Positions 24,713 through 34,111 of a stretch of DNA of 64,000 nt are shown piece by piece. Every line of letters begins with the position of its first letter. Position 1 is the stretch's first letter. A program made the position numbers and the translations under genes. The DNA is from Metabacillus niabensis (GTDB taxonomy: Bacteria; Bacillota; Bacilli; Bacillales; Bacillaceae), in NCBI RefSeq assembly GCF_020524345.1, contig NZ_JAIVLH010000022.1:36317-100316 (forward strand), in the 5' to 3' direction. The notes below the pieces were generated by a model. The model was not told the origin of the DNA. It did no database searches and saw only the letters and a program-made list of their open reading frames with translations.

Positions 24713-24958
24713 GTTGTTTACCTCCTTGTTAGCGGTTGTGCTAATCAATGAATTCATCTTACCACGAAAAAGAAAGTTTAAAAGAACAAGCACTTAACAG
24801 TTTGTTTACGTTGTTACAGCTAGATGTTAACAAAGTTACAAACTGTTCCAACAATATCCAATTAAGATGGTTTTTGTGAATTTTACTATAGTATTTTCCA
24901 ATATTGGTAAAAAATAAAGGAGGGATAGTTTTTTCTAATGACATGATTCCAAAGTACA

Positions 24959-24986
24959 AAAATCTCCCTTTAGAAGAGGGATTTTT
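24959..24986. terminator. Bidirectional terminator
   Basis: AAATCTCCCTT / AGAGGGATTT arms with A/T tails on both sides. It serves the dehydrogenase gene on the minus strand. Confidence 0.7.
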
Positions 24987-24996
24987 TCATATTACT

Positions 24997-26067
24997 TCAA
25001 TACTCTTTTGTTGTTAAAGGAATATTGAGAAGCTTGTCATCATCTTGATTAGGTGTTCCTCTGCCATCTCGGTTATTTGTAATAGTGTATAGGTGATTTC
25101 CTCCAATTAACACATCTCGCATTCTGCCACTACCCTCGTGAAAAACAGAAGCCTGATTAGAAGATAAGTCAAAACGACGGACTTTTTCACCTCTTAGTGT
25201 GGCAATATAAAGGCTTCCATTCCAATACTCTATACCGGATGGTGCCCAGGTTTGTTCACCTGTGTGAAAAATAGGTGTAACCATACCGGATTTTTCTTCA
25301 TGTCCTTGTATAACTGGCCATCCATAATTTTGTCCAGGTTTAATCAAGTTAATTTCATCATGTGCACTTTGCCCATGCTCAGTGCTATAGAGATTGCCAT
25401 CCTCATCCCATGCAAGGCCTTGAGGATTTCTATGTCCATAAGAATAAAGGTAAGAGGACTGAATTGGGTTATCATAAGGAACTGCCCCATCAAGGTTCAT
25501 ACGTAAAATCTTTCCTGCTAAACTCTGCTTATCTTGTGCTAAGTCGGGATTACCGGAATCTCCGGTTGTAGCATAAAGCATGCTGTCAGGACCGATTTTC
25601 ATTCTCCCGCCATTATGAATTCTTCCACCGGGGATATTTTCTACTAATGTATCTTCTTCAATCCAATTGTCAGCTTCTTTCTTAAGAACGATGATACGAT
25701 TTTTGATTACATTTCCTTCTTCATAGGTGTGATAGGCATATGCTTTATGGCTGGTTGTAAAATCAGTTGCTAACACAAACCCCAATAATCCGCCTTCTCC
25801 CTCATGATGAACATTTTTTGTAAGAGATAACTGTTGTTCGTTCATTGTATCTCCGGATATTTCTATGATTTTTCCTGCGCGTTGAGTAAGATAAAAGGTT
25901 TGATTATGCTTTGCTATGTTCCATGGAATATCCAGATTTTTAGCTAGAGTTTCAACAGTCTTTCCTGTTGTTTCAATATCCTGTATTTGCTTCTTTGGGG
26001 TTTCATCGTAGGCACACCCTGAAAGAAATAAAAGCAAGATCATCAAATAGACAGTCTTATTAAACAC
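24997..26067 (-). CDS. PQQ-type sugar (glucose/sorbosone) dehydrogenase lipoprotein
   Basis: 356-residue six-bladed propeller of the GSDH family, exported as a lipoprotein (signal ...ILLLFLSGC). Family motifs: LDIPWNIA, HEGEGGLLG, IHNGGRMKIGPDSMLYATTGDSGN, GHRNPQGLAWD, EHGQSAHDEINLIKPGQNYGWP, TWAPSGIEYW. The His and Asp of the active site are retained. GTG start at 26067 after GGAGTGAT. Physiological substrate unknown; Bacilli generally do not make PQQ, so it may use exogenous PQQ or have another role. Confidence 0.85.
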   Translation of the reverse strand: MFNKTVYLMILLLFLSGCAYDETPKKQIQDIETTGKTVETLAKNLDIPWNIAKHNQTFYLTQRAGKIIEISGDTMNEQQLSLTKNVHHEGEGGLLGFVLATDFTTSHKAYAYHTYEEGNVIKNRIIVLKKEADNWIEEDTLVENIPGGRIHNGGRMKIGPDSMLYATTGDSGNPDLAQDKQSLAGKILRMNLDGAVPYDNPIQSSYLYSYGHRNPQGLAWDEDGNLYSTEHGQSAHDEINLIKPGQNYGWPVIQGHEEKSGMVTPIFHTGEQTWAPSGIEYWNGSLYIATLRGEKVRRFDLSSNQASVFHEGSGRMRDVLIGGNHLYTITNNRDGRGTPNQDDDKLLNIPLTTKEY

Positions 26068-26130
26068 ATGATCACTCCATTTTTATGGTGGAAATATAAT
26101 CCAATTATACCAATTTTGGAATGTGAAATC

Positions 26131-26160
26131 AAAAAGGAGAAGGCAAGTAGCCTTCTCCTG
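26131..26160 (-). terminator. Intrinsic terminator
   Basis: AGGAGAAGGC / GCCTTCTCCT with a T run on the minus strand, after the gene at 26162. Confidence 0.75.
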
Positions 26161-26161
26161 T

Positions 26162-26491
26162 CTATTTCACGGAATCATTTTCTCCAGATTCACTGACTTT
26201 TTCAATTTTATCGACAAACATTTGAAATACTTTTCTTTTCTCATCTAATATTCTTATGTACTGCTTTAGTTCATCATATTTTTCTACAAATGGTATTTGA
26301 TAGGTTGTTTTAATTGTTTCGATAATTTCATCATTAATAGTAGATTGAATGACTTGCTTTGTAATTCCGGATTTATAGGAGTAGATTTGCAGCTCGTTTT
26401 TTACTCTTTCGTATTCTTCATCAAGCTCGATCTTTTGCTTGAGCATCTCTTCTTTCCATTCAGTTAACGCATCTTTTACGTTGGTCTCCAT
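26162..26491 (-). CDS. Hypothetical coiled-coil protein
   Basis: 109 residues, highly charged and predicted mostly alpha-helical (EWKEEMLKQKIELDEEYERV, then YDELKQYIRILDEKRKVF). No TM segment or known domain. GAGGAGG precedes the ATG at 26491 with good spacing; the frame continues to 26587 but without a ribosome site. Function unknown. Confidence 0.6.
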   Translation of the reverse strand: METNVKDALTEWKEEMLKQKIELDEEYERVKNELQIYSYKSGITKQVIQSTINDEIIETIKTTYQIPFVEKYDELKQYIRILDEKRKVFQMFVDKIEKVSESGENDSVK

Positions 26492-26789
26492 AGTAGTCCT
26501 CCTCAGCCTGAAATAAGAAAAAGTATAATGACATATCTTTATACAATATTTCTTAAATCCTTGTAATTTATGGGGGTAAGTAGGCATTAGGTAAACCTTT
26601 TTTTGTGTTTAGTTGAGAAGAGAAATTAGCGGGGTTCCCATACTTTTAACATGTTATCCAAATCTGACCGGTTGCTTTTAGTTAAATTATTTGTTTTAAT
26701 TAGATGTTGCGTTTTATTGATAAATGTAACAGCAAGTTACCATCTCTGTATGTATATCTTGCAAATATAATATAGAAGGTGAGAGTTAT

Positions 26790-27737
26790 ATGGAAAATAA
26801 AGAGTATCGAGTTTTATTATATTATCACTATGTTACAATCGAAAACCCTGAAGAGTTTGCTCAAGAGCACTTAGAGTATTGTAAAAATCTTGGGGTATTA
26901 GGAAGAATTTTAATTGCCAATGAAGGAATCAATGGGACACTTTCAGGAACTGTTGAACAAACCGAGCAATATATGGCCCATATGAAAGAAGACCCTCGTT
27001 TTGCAGATATGGTCTATAAAATAGATGAAGAGGATGAACATGCTTTCAAAAAAATCAAAGTTCGTCATCGTCCAGAGCTTGTGACACTTCGTTTAGAAGA
27101 AGATGTTAATCCACTGGAAATAACAGGAGAGTATTATAGTCCGAAAGAATTCCAAGAAGCAATGCAACAAGAGGATACCGTTATTATTGATGCTAGAAAT
27201 GACTATGAATATGCTGTAGGTCATTTTAAAAATGCGATATTACCTGATATAAATACATTTAAAGAACTTCCAGAATGGATTCGAGACAACCGTGAAAAAT
27301 TTGAAGGCAAAAAAATCCTTACTTATTGTACTGGCGGGATTCGTTGTGAAAAGTTCTCAGGCTGGTTACGTAAAGAAGGCTTTGAAGATGTTGCACAGCT
27401 TCACGGCGGAATCGTCACCTACGGAAAAGACCCGGAAGTACAAGGCAAAGACTGGGATGGACAATGTTATGTGTTTGATGAAAGACTTATCGTCCCTGTT
27501 AATAGAGTGGAGCCGACTGTTGTCGGAAAAGACTATTACACTGGTGAGCCATGTGAACGATTCGTTAACTGTGGAAACCCTGAGTGTAACAAAAAAATTC
27601 TGTGCTCAGAAGAAAATGAACATAAATATTTACGTGCATGCAGCCATGAATGTCGAGTTCATGAACGAAACCGTTATGTGGCAGAGCATGGTTTAACAGA
27701 AGAAGAAGTAAAAGAAAGACTAGCAGTGTTAGTTTAA
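26790..27737 (+). CDS. trhO: tRNA uridine(34) hydroxylase TrhO (rhodanese-like)
   Basis: 315 residues. N-terminal acylphosphatase-like domain ([14 protein letters not shown]), central rhodanese domain with the active-site loop [15 protein letters not shown], and a C-terminal Cys-rich segment ([27 protein letters not shown]) typical of the family. It makes 5-hydroxyuridine at position 34 of certain tRNAs, oxygen-dependent. Orthologue of E. coli TrhO (YceA) and B. subtilis YbfQ. GAAGGTGAGAG precedes the ATG. Monocistronic; a shared terminator follows. Confidence 0.93.
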   Translation: MENKEYRVLLYYHYVTIENPEEFAQEHLEYCKNLGVLGRILIANEGINGTLSGTVEQTEQYMAHMKEDPRFADMVYKIDEEDEHAFKKIKVRHRPELVTLRLEEDVNPLEITGEYYSPKEFQEAMQQEDTVIIDARNDYEYAVGHFKNAILPDINTFKELPEWIRDNREKFEGKKILTYCTGGIRCEKFSGWLRKEGFEDVAQLHGGIVTYGKDPEVQGKDWDGQCYVFDERLIVPVNRVEPTVVGKDYYTGEPCERFVNCGNPECNKKILCSEENEHKYLRACSHECRVHERNRYVAEHGLTEEEVKERLAVLV

Positions 27738-27750
27738 TATATAGTCGTGT

Positions 27751-27781
27751 AAAAATCCCTTTCTTGATGAGAGGGATTTTT
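27751..27781. terminator. Bidirectional terminator
   Basis: AAAAATCCCT / AGGGATTTTT between the convergent trhO and AraC genes. Confidence 0.75.
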
Positions 27782-28652
27782 AATTTCGATATATTTCATT
27801 TAAATAGGTAGTGGGAGATACACCGGTAACTTTTTTAAATACCCGGCTGAAATAAAACGGGTTTGAAAAACCTAAAGAATCGCTTACTTCAGAAATGTTA
27901 ATGCATTTTTCTTTCAACATTTTAATCGCCTTTTCAATTAGTAATTCATCCTGAAATTGAGTGATGCTTTTTCCTGTTTCTTTTCGGAATAGAGTTGATA
28001 AATAGGCATAGTTCATGCCGATAGACTCGGAAATTTCTTTACTTGATAATTTTTTAGAAGAAGAGTGACTGAAAAGATCAATCATCTTTCCTACAATCCG
28101 ATGTTGTTTTGATCTGTTGGATTCCTCTAGTTTCTTACTATATAGATCTATAAAAAATTGGTAGGTCATCGAGGATGTTGTTAATGGTCGCAGAGTATGA
28201 GGTGACAAGTATTCTTCACATAGTTTCTTCAGCTGAAGCTCTGTGTATTCAGGATTTTTTACAGTTCCGGTTTTCGGGAGCGTCATTTTTGAAAGATAGG
28301 TTTCTTCCATTATAAGAGTTGAGTGCTGATATTTGGAATATTCCCTTGAAGTTTCTACATTTATGTAATCGTATGAATCATAGAAATGAATATAATACCA
28401 TTCTGTACCAGGTGTATAACGTCTTGTCCCCCAGTGTGGAACATTTTTTTTTAGAAAAAGATATGAACCACTTTGTAAAAGAAACTCCACATCATCTTCA
28501 ATTACTTGTATATCCCCTTTTTTAACATAAATAAACACATTGAGTGTTTCCATAAGACGGATAGGATGATCTAAAATTCCGCTATCATCCCACATATGAC
28601 CGATTTCTCTTATTAACGGTAAAGTGTTTGTATATAAACTTACCTCATTCAT
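27780..28652 (-). CDS. AraC-family regulator of the GH127 locus
   Basis: 290 residues: N-terminal AraC cupin (NVFIYVKKGDIQVIEDDVEF, then HWGTRRYTPGTEWYYIHFYD) and C-terminal double HTH (SSKEISESIGMNYAYLSTLF; INISEVSDSLGFSNPFYFSR, VFKKVTGVSPTTY). It is divergent from the GH127 gene, with a 144-bp intergenic region. That region holds a motif duplicated upstream of the solute-binding gene at 31419, making this protein the best candidate to bind it. Effector probably an arabinoside. Confidence 0.88.
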   Translation of the reverse strand: MNEVSLYTNTLPLIREIGHMWDDSGILDHPIRLMETLNVFIYVKKGDIQVIEDDVEFLLQSGSYLFLKKNVPHWGTRRYTPGTEWYYIHFYDSYDYINVETSREYSKYQHSTLIMEETYLSKMTLPKTGTVKNPEYTELQLKKLCEEYLSPHTLRPLTTSSMTYQFFIDLYSKKLEESNRSKQHRIVGKMIDLFSHSSSKKLSSKEISESIGMNYAYLSTLFRKETGKSITQFQDELLIEKAIKMLKEKCINISEVSDSLGFSNPFYFSRVFKKVTGVSPTTYLNEIYRN

Positions 28653-28707
28653 CGTCCAACCTCCCTAACTTTCTTTTCTCTACTTTATCACGAAAAAACA
28701 AAAAAGA

Positions 28708-28735
28708 GATATGGATTATATGGAATTGTGAATTC
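28708..28735. promoter_or_regulatory. Candidate AraC operator, copy 1
   Basis: GATATG-N8-GGAATTGTGAATTC, 62 bp before the GH127 start and between divergent genes. An identical composite, with the same 8-bp gap, is at 31254-31281. Confidence 0.6.
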
Positions 28736-28796
28736 AGTTTTTGCTAGCTTTTCTTCACAATAGGGATTATAACGATTAAAAGGGGAGGACTTTATC

Positions 28797-31088
28797 ATGA
28801 CGAATGTTACACTTCTAGATGGGATTTTCATGGAATCCCAGGAAAAAGGGATGGAGTATTTAATTTACCTTGATGTTGATCGACTTGTTGCTCCATGTTA
28901 TGAGGCTGCAGGTGAAACACCAAAAAAACCCACATATGGTGGATGGGAAACCAGAGGCATTAGAGGCCATTCGATAGGTCATTGGTTATCCGCTGCTTCC
29001 ACAATGTATTCTGTGACTAAGGATGAACGTTTAAAAGGAAAACTAGCTTATGCGGTTGATGAACTTGCTCATATTCAATCTTTTGATAAAGATGGATATG
29101 TAAGCGGTTTTTCGAGGAGGTGTTTTGATCATGTTTTCTCCGGGAGTTTTGAAGTGGATCATTTTTCTTTAGGAGGAAGCTGGGTGCCGTGGTACAGCAT
29201 TCATAAAATATATGCAGGGTTAATTGATACATACCAATTAACAGGCAATCAAAAAGCTCTTACTGTTGTAACGAAGCTTGCAGACTGGGCAAGGAAAGGA
29301 CTAAGTCAATTAAATGATGAGCAGTTTCAGAAAATGCTTATTTGTGAGCATGGAGGAATGAATGAAGTCTTTGTTGATTTATATAAAATTACGGAGAATG
29401 TTGCCTATCTAGAGCTAGCCAAAAGGTTCTGTCACAAAGCGGTTTTAGACCCATTAGCAAGGGGAGTGGATAACCTTGAAGGAAAACATGCAAATACGCA
29501 AATTCCAAAGGTAATAGGCGCAGCGAAACTTTATGAAGTTACAGGTGAGAAACAATATAAAGATATGGCTGAGTTTTTCTGGAATCAAGTCACAAAGCAC
29601 CGCTCATATGTAATTGGAGGAAATAGTATAGGGGAACATTTTGGGCCGGAGGATAAAGAGGAATTAGGTGTGACAACAACAGAAACATGTAATACGTATA
29701 ATATGTTAAAGCTTACAGAATGCTTATTTCGTATTAGCCAAAAGGTAGAATACATCGATTACTATGAAAAAGCTTTGTACAATCATATTTTAGCTTCACA
29801 AGATCCTGATACCGGAATGAAAACTTATTTTGTCTCAACACAACCAGGACATTTTAAAGTGTATTGTACACCAGATCAATCATTTTGGTGCTGCACAGGA
29901 ACGGGGATGGAAAACCCTGCAAGATACACAAAGAATATCTACTATCAAAATGGTAATGAGTTATTTGTCAATTTATTTATCGCATCGCAAATTTCTCTTG
30001 CAGAGAAAAAAATGTCGGTAAAGCAGCTAACTGTATTTCCTGAATCAGACCGAACTCAGTTAGTTGTTGAGCAGGCAGAAGACGTACATTTAACTTTCAA
30101 AATACGGGTACCTAATTGGAATTCCGGTTCTGTAACAGTAACCGTTAATCAAAAAGACACACATACTAGTACAAAAAATGGATATATCACACTTGAAGGA
30201 AAATGGAATAAGGGAGATATAATTGATATCAAAGTCCCAATGAAAGTTTACACATCACCGATGAAACAAGATCCAACAAAAGCGGCAATTCTCTATGGAC
30301 CAATTGTACTCGCAGGGGCACTTGGTACAGAGAAGTTTCCGGAAACAGACATATTGGATGATCATTTGAAATTAAATAATTACCCATTAATAGATGTGCC
30401 GGATCTTATCACAGATGACATGGATGTAAGGAATTGGGTAAAACCTGTTGAAGGTGAGCCCCTCACATTTAAGACGGATTCAATTGGTCAACCGGGAAAT
30501 AAACAGGTTACACTCATACCGTTTTATAAGCTGCATCATCAGCGTTATACCTTGTATTGGAATATGATGAGTCATTCTATGTATCAAACATTCTTGACGA
30601 AAAAAAGGAAAAAAACAGATTTTCTTAATCGTGTAACGATAGATGCTGTCAAACCAAATGAGCAACAACCTGAAGTAGAGCATTCCATTAAAAAACATAA
30701 TTCAAGATCAGGGTATGTAAATCTATATAATTGTGGTTGGAGAGAAAGTGTCAATAAAGGTTTTTTTAGTTATGAATTGAAGGTTTCAAACGATACACAA
30801 ATGTACTTATTCGTGACTTATAATGGTGATGATACAGATCGACATATGGATGGAAAAATGTACGTGCGCGAATTTGATATTTTCATAGATGATACAGCAA
30901 TTGCTCACCAAATTCTTAAAAAGAATAAACCAGGAGAATTGTTTTCCGTTTGCTATGAGATACCGATGTCGTTAACGAATGGAAAAGAAAAGGTAGAGGT
31001 GAAATTCGCTTCTCAAGAAGGTAAAATTGCAGGGGGTGTATACGAGATAAGAATTGTCAATACGAATACAATTTTCCAAGAGAATTAG
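28797..31088 (+). CDS. GH127 beta-L-arabinofuranosidase (DUF1680)
   Basis: 763 residues, longer than the ~660 of Bifidobacterium HypBA1 because of an added C-terminal beta-rich region from about 640. The alpha/alpha barrel and the zinc/catalytic elements are visible: ETCNTYNMLKLTECLF (Glu and Cys ligands, about 300) and FWCCTGTGMEN (Cys pair including the nucleophile Cys, about 363). It should release beta-L-arabinofuranose from hydroxyproline-linked arabinooligosaccharides or related glycans. It has no signal peptide, so it acts on imported oligomers. AAAGGGGAGG precedes the ATG. Controlled probably by the AraC protein at 27780. Confidence 0.9.
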   Translation: MTNVTLLDGIFMESQEKGMEYLIYLDVDRLVAPCYEAAGETPKKPTYGGWETRGIRGHSIGHWLSAASTMYSVTKDERLKGKLAYAVDELAHIQSFDKDGYVSGFSRRCFDHVFSGSFEVDHFSLGGSWVPWYSIHKIYAGLIDTYQLTGNQKALTVVTKLADWARKGLSQLNDEQFQKMLICEHGGMNEVFVDLYKITENVAYLELAKRFCHKAVLDPLARGVDNLEGKHANTQIPKVIGAAKLYEVTGEKQYKDMAEFFWNQVTKHRSYVIGGNSIGEHFGPEDKEELGVTTTETCNTYNMLKLTECLFRISQKVEYIDYYEKALYNHILASQDPDTGMKTYFVSTQPGHFKVYCTPDQSFWCCTGTGMENPARYTKNIYYQNGNELFVNLFIASQISLAEKKMSVKQLTVFPESDRTQLVVEQAEDVHLTFKIRVPNWNSGSVTVTVNQKDTHTSTKNGYITLEGKWNKGDIIDIKVPMKVYTSPMKQDPTKAAILYGPIVLAGALGTEKFPETDILDDHLKLNNYPLIDVPDLITDDMDVRNWVKPVEGEPLTFKTDSIGQPGNKQVTLIPFYKLHHQRYTLYWNMMSHSMYQTFLTKKRKKTDFLNRVTIDAVKPNEQQPEVEHSIKKHNSRSGYVNLYNCGWRESVNKGFFSYELKVSNDTQMYLFVTYNGDDTDRHMDGKMYVREFDIFIDDTAIAHQILKKNKPGELFSVCYEIPMSLTNGKEKVEVKFASQEGKIAGGVYEIRIVNTNTIFQEN

Positions 31089-31106
31089 AGCTGTTTGCTG
31101 TTGTAA

Positions 31107-31138
31107 AGAAGACTAGATCGACATAGTCTTCTTTTTTG
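31107..31138 (+). terminator. Intrinsic terminator
   Basis: AGAAGACTA / TAGTCTTCT then TTTTT, after GH127. The rest of the 330-bp gap holds the AraC-type motif at 31254. Confidence 0.75.
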
Positions 31139-31253
31139 ATTGCAATAATTCGACCACTTTTTCTAATAATTCAACCACCTTCCAAATTAAATCAAGCATT
31201 CCCATTTCATTGCTCAAACTAGAGCAATTCATTTTATAAAATTCCAAAGAAAA

Positions 31254-31281
31254 GATATGTTTTCTGAGGAATTGTGAATTC
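31254..31281. promoter_or_regulatory. Candidate AraC operator, copy 2
   Basis: GATATG-N8-GGAATTGTGAATTC, 138 bp before the binding-lipoprotein gene. It matches copy 1 at 28708 in both blocks and in spacing. Confidence 0.6.
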
Positions 31282-31418
31282 TCATCAATTCATAAATCTT
31301 TCATAATGAAATCAATAAGGAGGCCAGCTATAAAAGAAACGGATTTATGCTCTTAAGTAAAAATGTAAGGGGTTGCATAATTTCTGTTTCGAAATAAAAA
31401 AACAAAGGGGATGCCAGG

Positions 31419-33029
31419 ATGAAAAAAATGACGATCTTTCTATTAGTTCTTTTTTTGTGTTTAACATCGGTGTTAGTAGGTTGTAGTAATACTGAAAAAG
31501 TGGAACAAACAGAAGATGGTAGAGTAGTCCTTACTGCACTAATTACGAAACATGCATTAACACAGGAATTATCGAAAATGAAATGGCTGCAGGAAGCAGA
31601 AGAAAGAGCAGGTGTTGAAATTAAGTGGGAGGAAGTATCAGCTGATTGGTCTCAAAAAAAGGGAGCCATGCTGGCAGCAGGTGATATACCTGATTTAATC
31701 GTTGGTCCAAACGCTATTACTGATGCCGAATTTGCTAAGTTTAATGGATTGTTTGAAGATTTAACTCCATTGATTGAAGAACATGCTCCAAACGTTCAAA
31801 CGATGTTTGAAGAGAAACCTGAATTAAAGGCACTATCAACACAAAGAGACGGGGAAATTTTCGGTCTTCCAAAGTATCAAAGATTTTGGCCTGAAACAGC
31901 AACTAGACAATTCATTAACAAGCAATGGTTAGAAAGTCTTGGCCTGGAAATGCCAACAAACTGGGATGAACTTTATGAAGTGTTAGTTGCATTTAAAGAG
32001 GAAGACGCAAATGGAAATGGTGATCCAAAAGATGAAATTCCTATGGACTTTTCGCCAACTGGGACAACTGGTTTTGGGTATTTTCAACCAACAGTTCTAT
32101 TAGGAAGTATGGGGATCACAATAGGGGATGGAAGTGGAACGGGGATATTTGTGGAAGATGGAGAAGTGAAAAATTTCCTAGTTGATGAACGGTATAAAGA
32201 ACTTGTGTCGTTTTTGAACAAATGCTGGGAAGCTGGCTTAATCAATAAAGAAGTATTTACTCAAGACTATACAAAATACCAGTCTGTTGCACGTGGAGAT
32301 GGAGACACAGCAAAGGTAGGCTATACATTTGGATGGGAAGTAACTGACAGATTCGGTAACACACTTGCACCCCAATATGAATCAATGGCACCTTTAAAAG
32401 TTTCAGCTGACTCATCAGAAGAGCTTTCCTGGAGCTATGATTATAATAATCTAAACTACGGTGTTAATCTTATTCAAATGTCATCTCAAAGTAAAAACAA
32501 AGAAGCTGCGATGAAATTTATAAATGAATTATATGATCCGGAAGTTAGTATGCAGGTGTTATTTGGTTCACTTGGAACAAACATTTCAGACAATGGTGAT
32601 GGTACTTATTCTGTATTGCCACCTGAAGATAAAGAAATGGATCCTGGAACTTGGAAATGGACAACAACCTGGGCTGATAATGGACCGATGTATATTTCAG
32701 ACTCGTTAGAGCTTACACTTGGAAGCGATATGCAATCAGTAGGAAAGCAAACAGAGCCATTACAACAAGTCTTTGAATCTTTAGATAAAGAGAAGGACGT
32801 TTTCCCTGGAACTTTTATTAAATACAGTGATGAAGATAACAATGCTTTAAGTCTGGCAAACACAGAAATTATGAATCTGGCAATGGCTAAATACTCTGAA
32901 TGGATCACAAAAGGCGGAATTGATTCGCAGTGGGATGATTATGTAAAAGAACTTGATAAGATTGGGATCAATAAAAACACTGAAATTATCCAAGGCTACT
33001 ATGACGAATACATGAGTAATATGGAGTAA
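31419..33029 (+). CDS. Extracellular oligosaccharide-binding lipoprotein (arabinoside locus)
   Basis: 536-residue solute-binding lipoprotein with signal sequence ending LVGC. Mature features: KGAMLAAGDIPDLIVG, EIFGLPKYQRFWPETATRQFINKQWL (shown in parts: FGLPKYQRFW), a Ca-loop-like DANGNGDPKDE, and TNWDELYEVL, all of LplA/LipO type. First gene of an importer operon: this gene, permeases at 33101 and 34112, YesL protein at 35073. AAAGGGGATG precedes the ATG. Predicted substrate is the oligosaccharide hydrolysed by the GH127 enzyme. Confidence 0.9.
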   Translation: MKKMTIFLLVLFLCLTSVLVGCSNTEKVEQTEDGRVVLTALITKHALTQELSKMKWLQEAEERAGVEIKWEEVSADWSQKKGAMLAAGDIPDLIVGPNAITDAEFAKFNGLFEDLTPLIEEHAPNVQTMFEEKPELKALSTQRDGEIFGLPKYQRFWPETATRQFINKQWLESLGLEMPTNWDELYEVLVAFKEEDANGNGDPKDEIPMDFSPTGTTGFGYFQPTVLLGSMGITIGDGSGTGIFVEDGEVKNFLVDERYKELVSFLNKCWEAGLINKEVFTQDYTKYQSVARGDGDTAKVGYTFGWEVTDRFGNTLAPQYESMAPLKVSADSSEELSWSYDYNNLNYGVNLIQMSSQSKNKEAAMKFINELYDPEVSMQVLFGSLGTNISDNGDGTYSVLPPEDKEMDPGTWKWTTTWADNGPMYISDSLELTLGSDMQSVGKQTEPLQQVFESLDKEKDVFPGTFIKYSDEDNNALSLANTEIMNLAMAKYSEWITKGGIDSQWDDYVKELDKIGINKNTEIIQGYYDEYMSNME

Positions 33030-33100
33030 TGATTACCTAAGGAGGCAGGACTGCGACGTTTTTGTGGCAGCCTGATCTTCCTCAGTAAAGGAGAATGTAT

Positions 33101-34069
33101 ATGGCCTTTATAAGCACGAGAACAACTAATACGAATAGTGCACCAAACATAAAACTGAAAAAAAAGCCTACCATTTTTAATACATTTAAACGTGACTATC
33201 AATTATGGATCATGATCTTGCCTGCAATTATCATTGTACTTGTCTTTAACTATATCCCAATGTACGGAATTCAGCTGGCTTTCCGAGAGTTTGATTTTAC
33301 AAAAGGACTGACCGGGGGAGATTGGGTAGGTTTAAAGTATTTCATTCAATTCATTGAAAGCCATATGTTTACAGATTTATTGAGAAATACAGTTGTATTA
33401 AGTTTAACAACGATTATAGTGGGCTTTCCTGCACCAATAATTTTGGCTTTGCTCATTAACCAGATTAAATGGAAAAGGGGAAAAAAGGTTCTCCAAACAA
33501 CAGTATATTTGCCTCACTTTATTTCAATTGTGGTACTTGTCGGATTATTAAATGTCCTATTATCTCCTAACACAGGAATCGTGGGACATATCATGAACGC
33601 ATTTGGATTTCATGATGTAAATCTATTAGCATCTACCAATACATTTGTTCCTGTATATGTGTTATCTGATGTTTGGCAACATGTTGGGTGGAATAGCATC
33701 ATTTATTTAGCGGCACTGTCCAGTGTAAATCCGCAGTTATATGATTCAGCGAAAATGGATGGTGCAAATCGCTGGCAAATAATTAGGAATGTTGAAATAC
33801 CTGCGATTATTCCAACAATTATTATTCTATTGATATTAAATATGGGTTCCATTATCAGTACAGGCTTTGAAAAAATCTTTTTAATGCAAAATCCATTAAA
33901 CCTGCCAGTTTCTGAAGTAATCGAAACATATGTCTATAAAATTGGGATTATCTCAAATCAATTTAGTTATGCAGCAGCCATTGGGTTGTTTAATACATTA
34001 ATTAATTTTGCCTTACTGTTAACGATGAATTATATAGCGAAAAGATTTTCGAATATTAGCCTTTGGTAA
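33101..34069 (+). CDS. Carbohydrate ABC permease (LplB type)
   Basis: 322-residue MalF-branch permease, about six TM helices, with DYQLWIMILPAIIIVLVFNY as the first helix and EAA loop LYDSAKMDGANRWQIIRNVEIP. AAAGGAG (33087-33093) gives seven-base spacing to the ATG at 33101. The upstream ATG at 33095 is only one base from the ribosome site, so it is less likely. It works with the permease at 34112 and the lipoprotein at 31419; the ATPase is probably a shared MsmX-like protein encoded elsewhere. Confidence 0.9.
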   Translation: MAFISTRTTNTNSAPNIKLKKKPTIFNTFKRDYQLWIMILPAIIIVLVFNYIPMYGIQLAFREFDFTKGLTGGDWVGLKYFIQFIESHMFTDLLRNTVVLSLTTIIVGFPAPIILALLINQIKWKRGKKVLQTTVYLPHFISIVVLVGLLNVLLSPNTGIVGHIMNAFGFHDVNLLASTNTFVPVYVLSDVWQHVGWNSIIYLAALSSVNPQLYDSAKMDGANRWQIIRNVEIPAIIPTIIILLILNMGSIISTGFEKIFLMQNPLNLPVSEVIETYVYKIGIISNQFSYAAAIGLFNTLINFALLLTMNYIAKRFSNISLW

Positions 34070-34111
34070 AGTGATTTTGGCTAGTATCCGATTATGGAGG
34101 GAGGAGCTGCT

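Noticed and set aside
24790..24860. TGTAAC/TGTTAA motifs upstream of the LysM-3D gene, suggesting WalR control
   Set aside because: The spacing does not fit the TGTWAH-N5-TGTWAH pattern; too weak to list.
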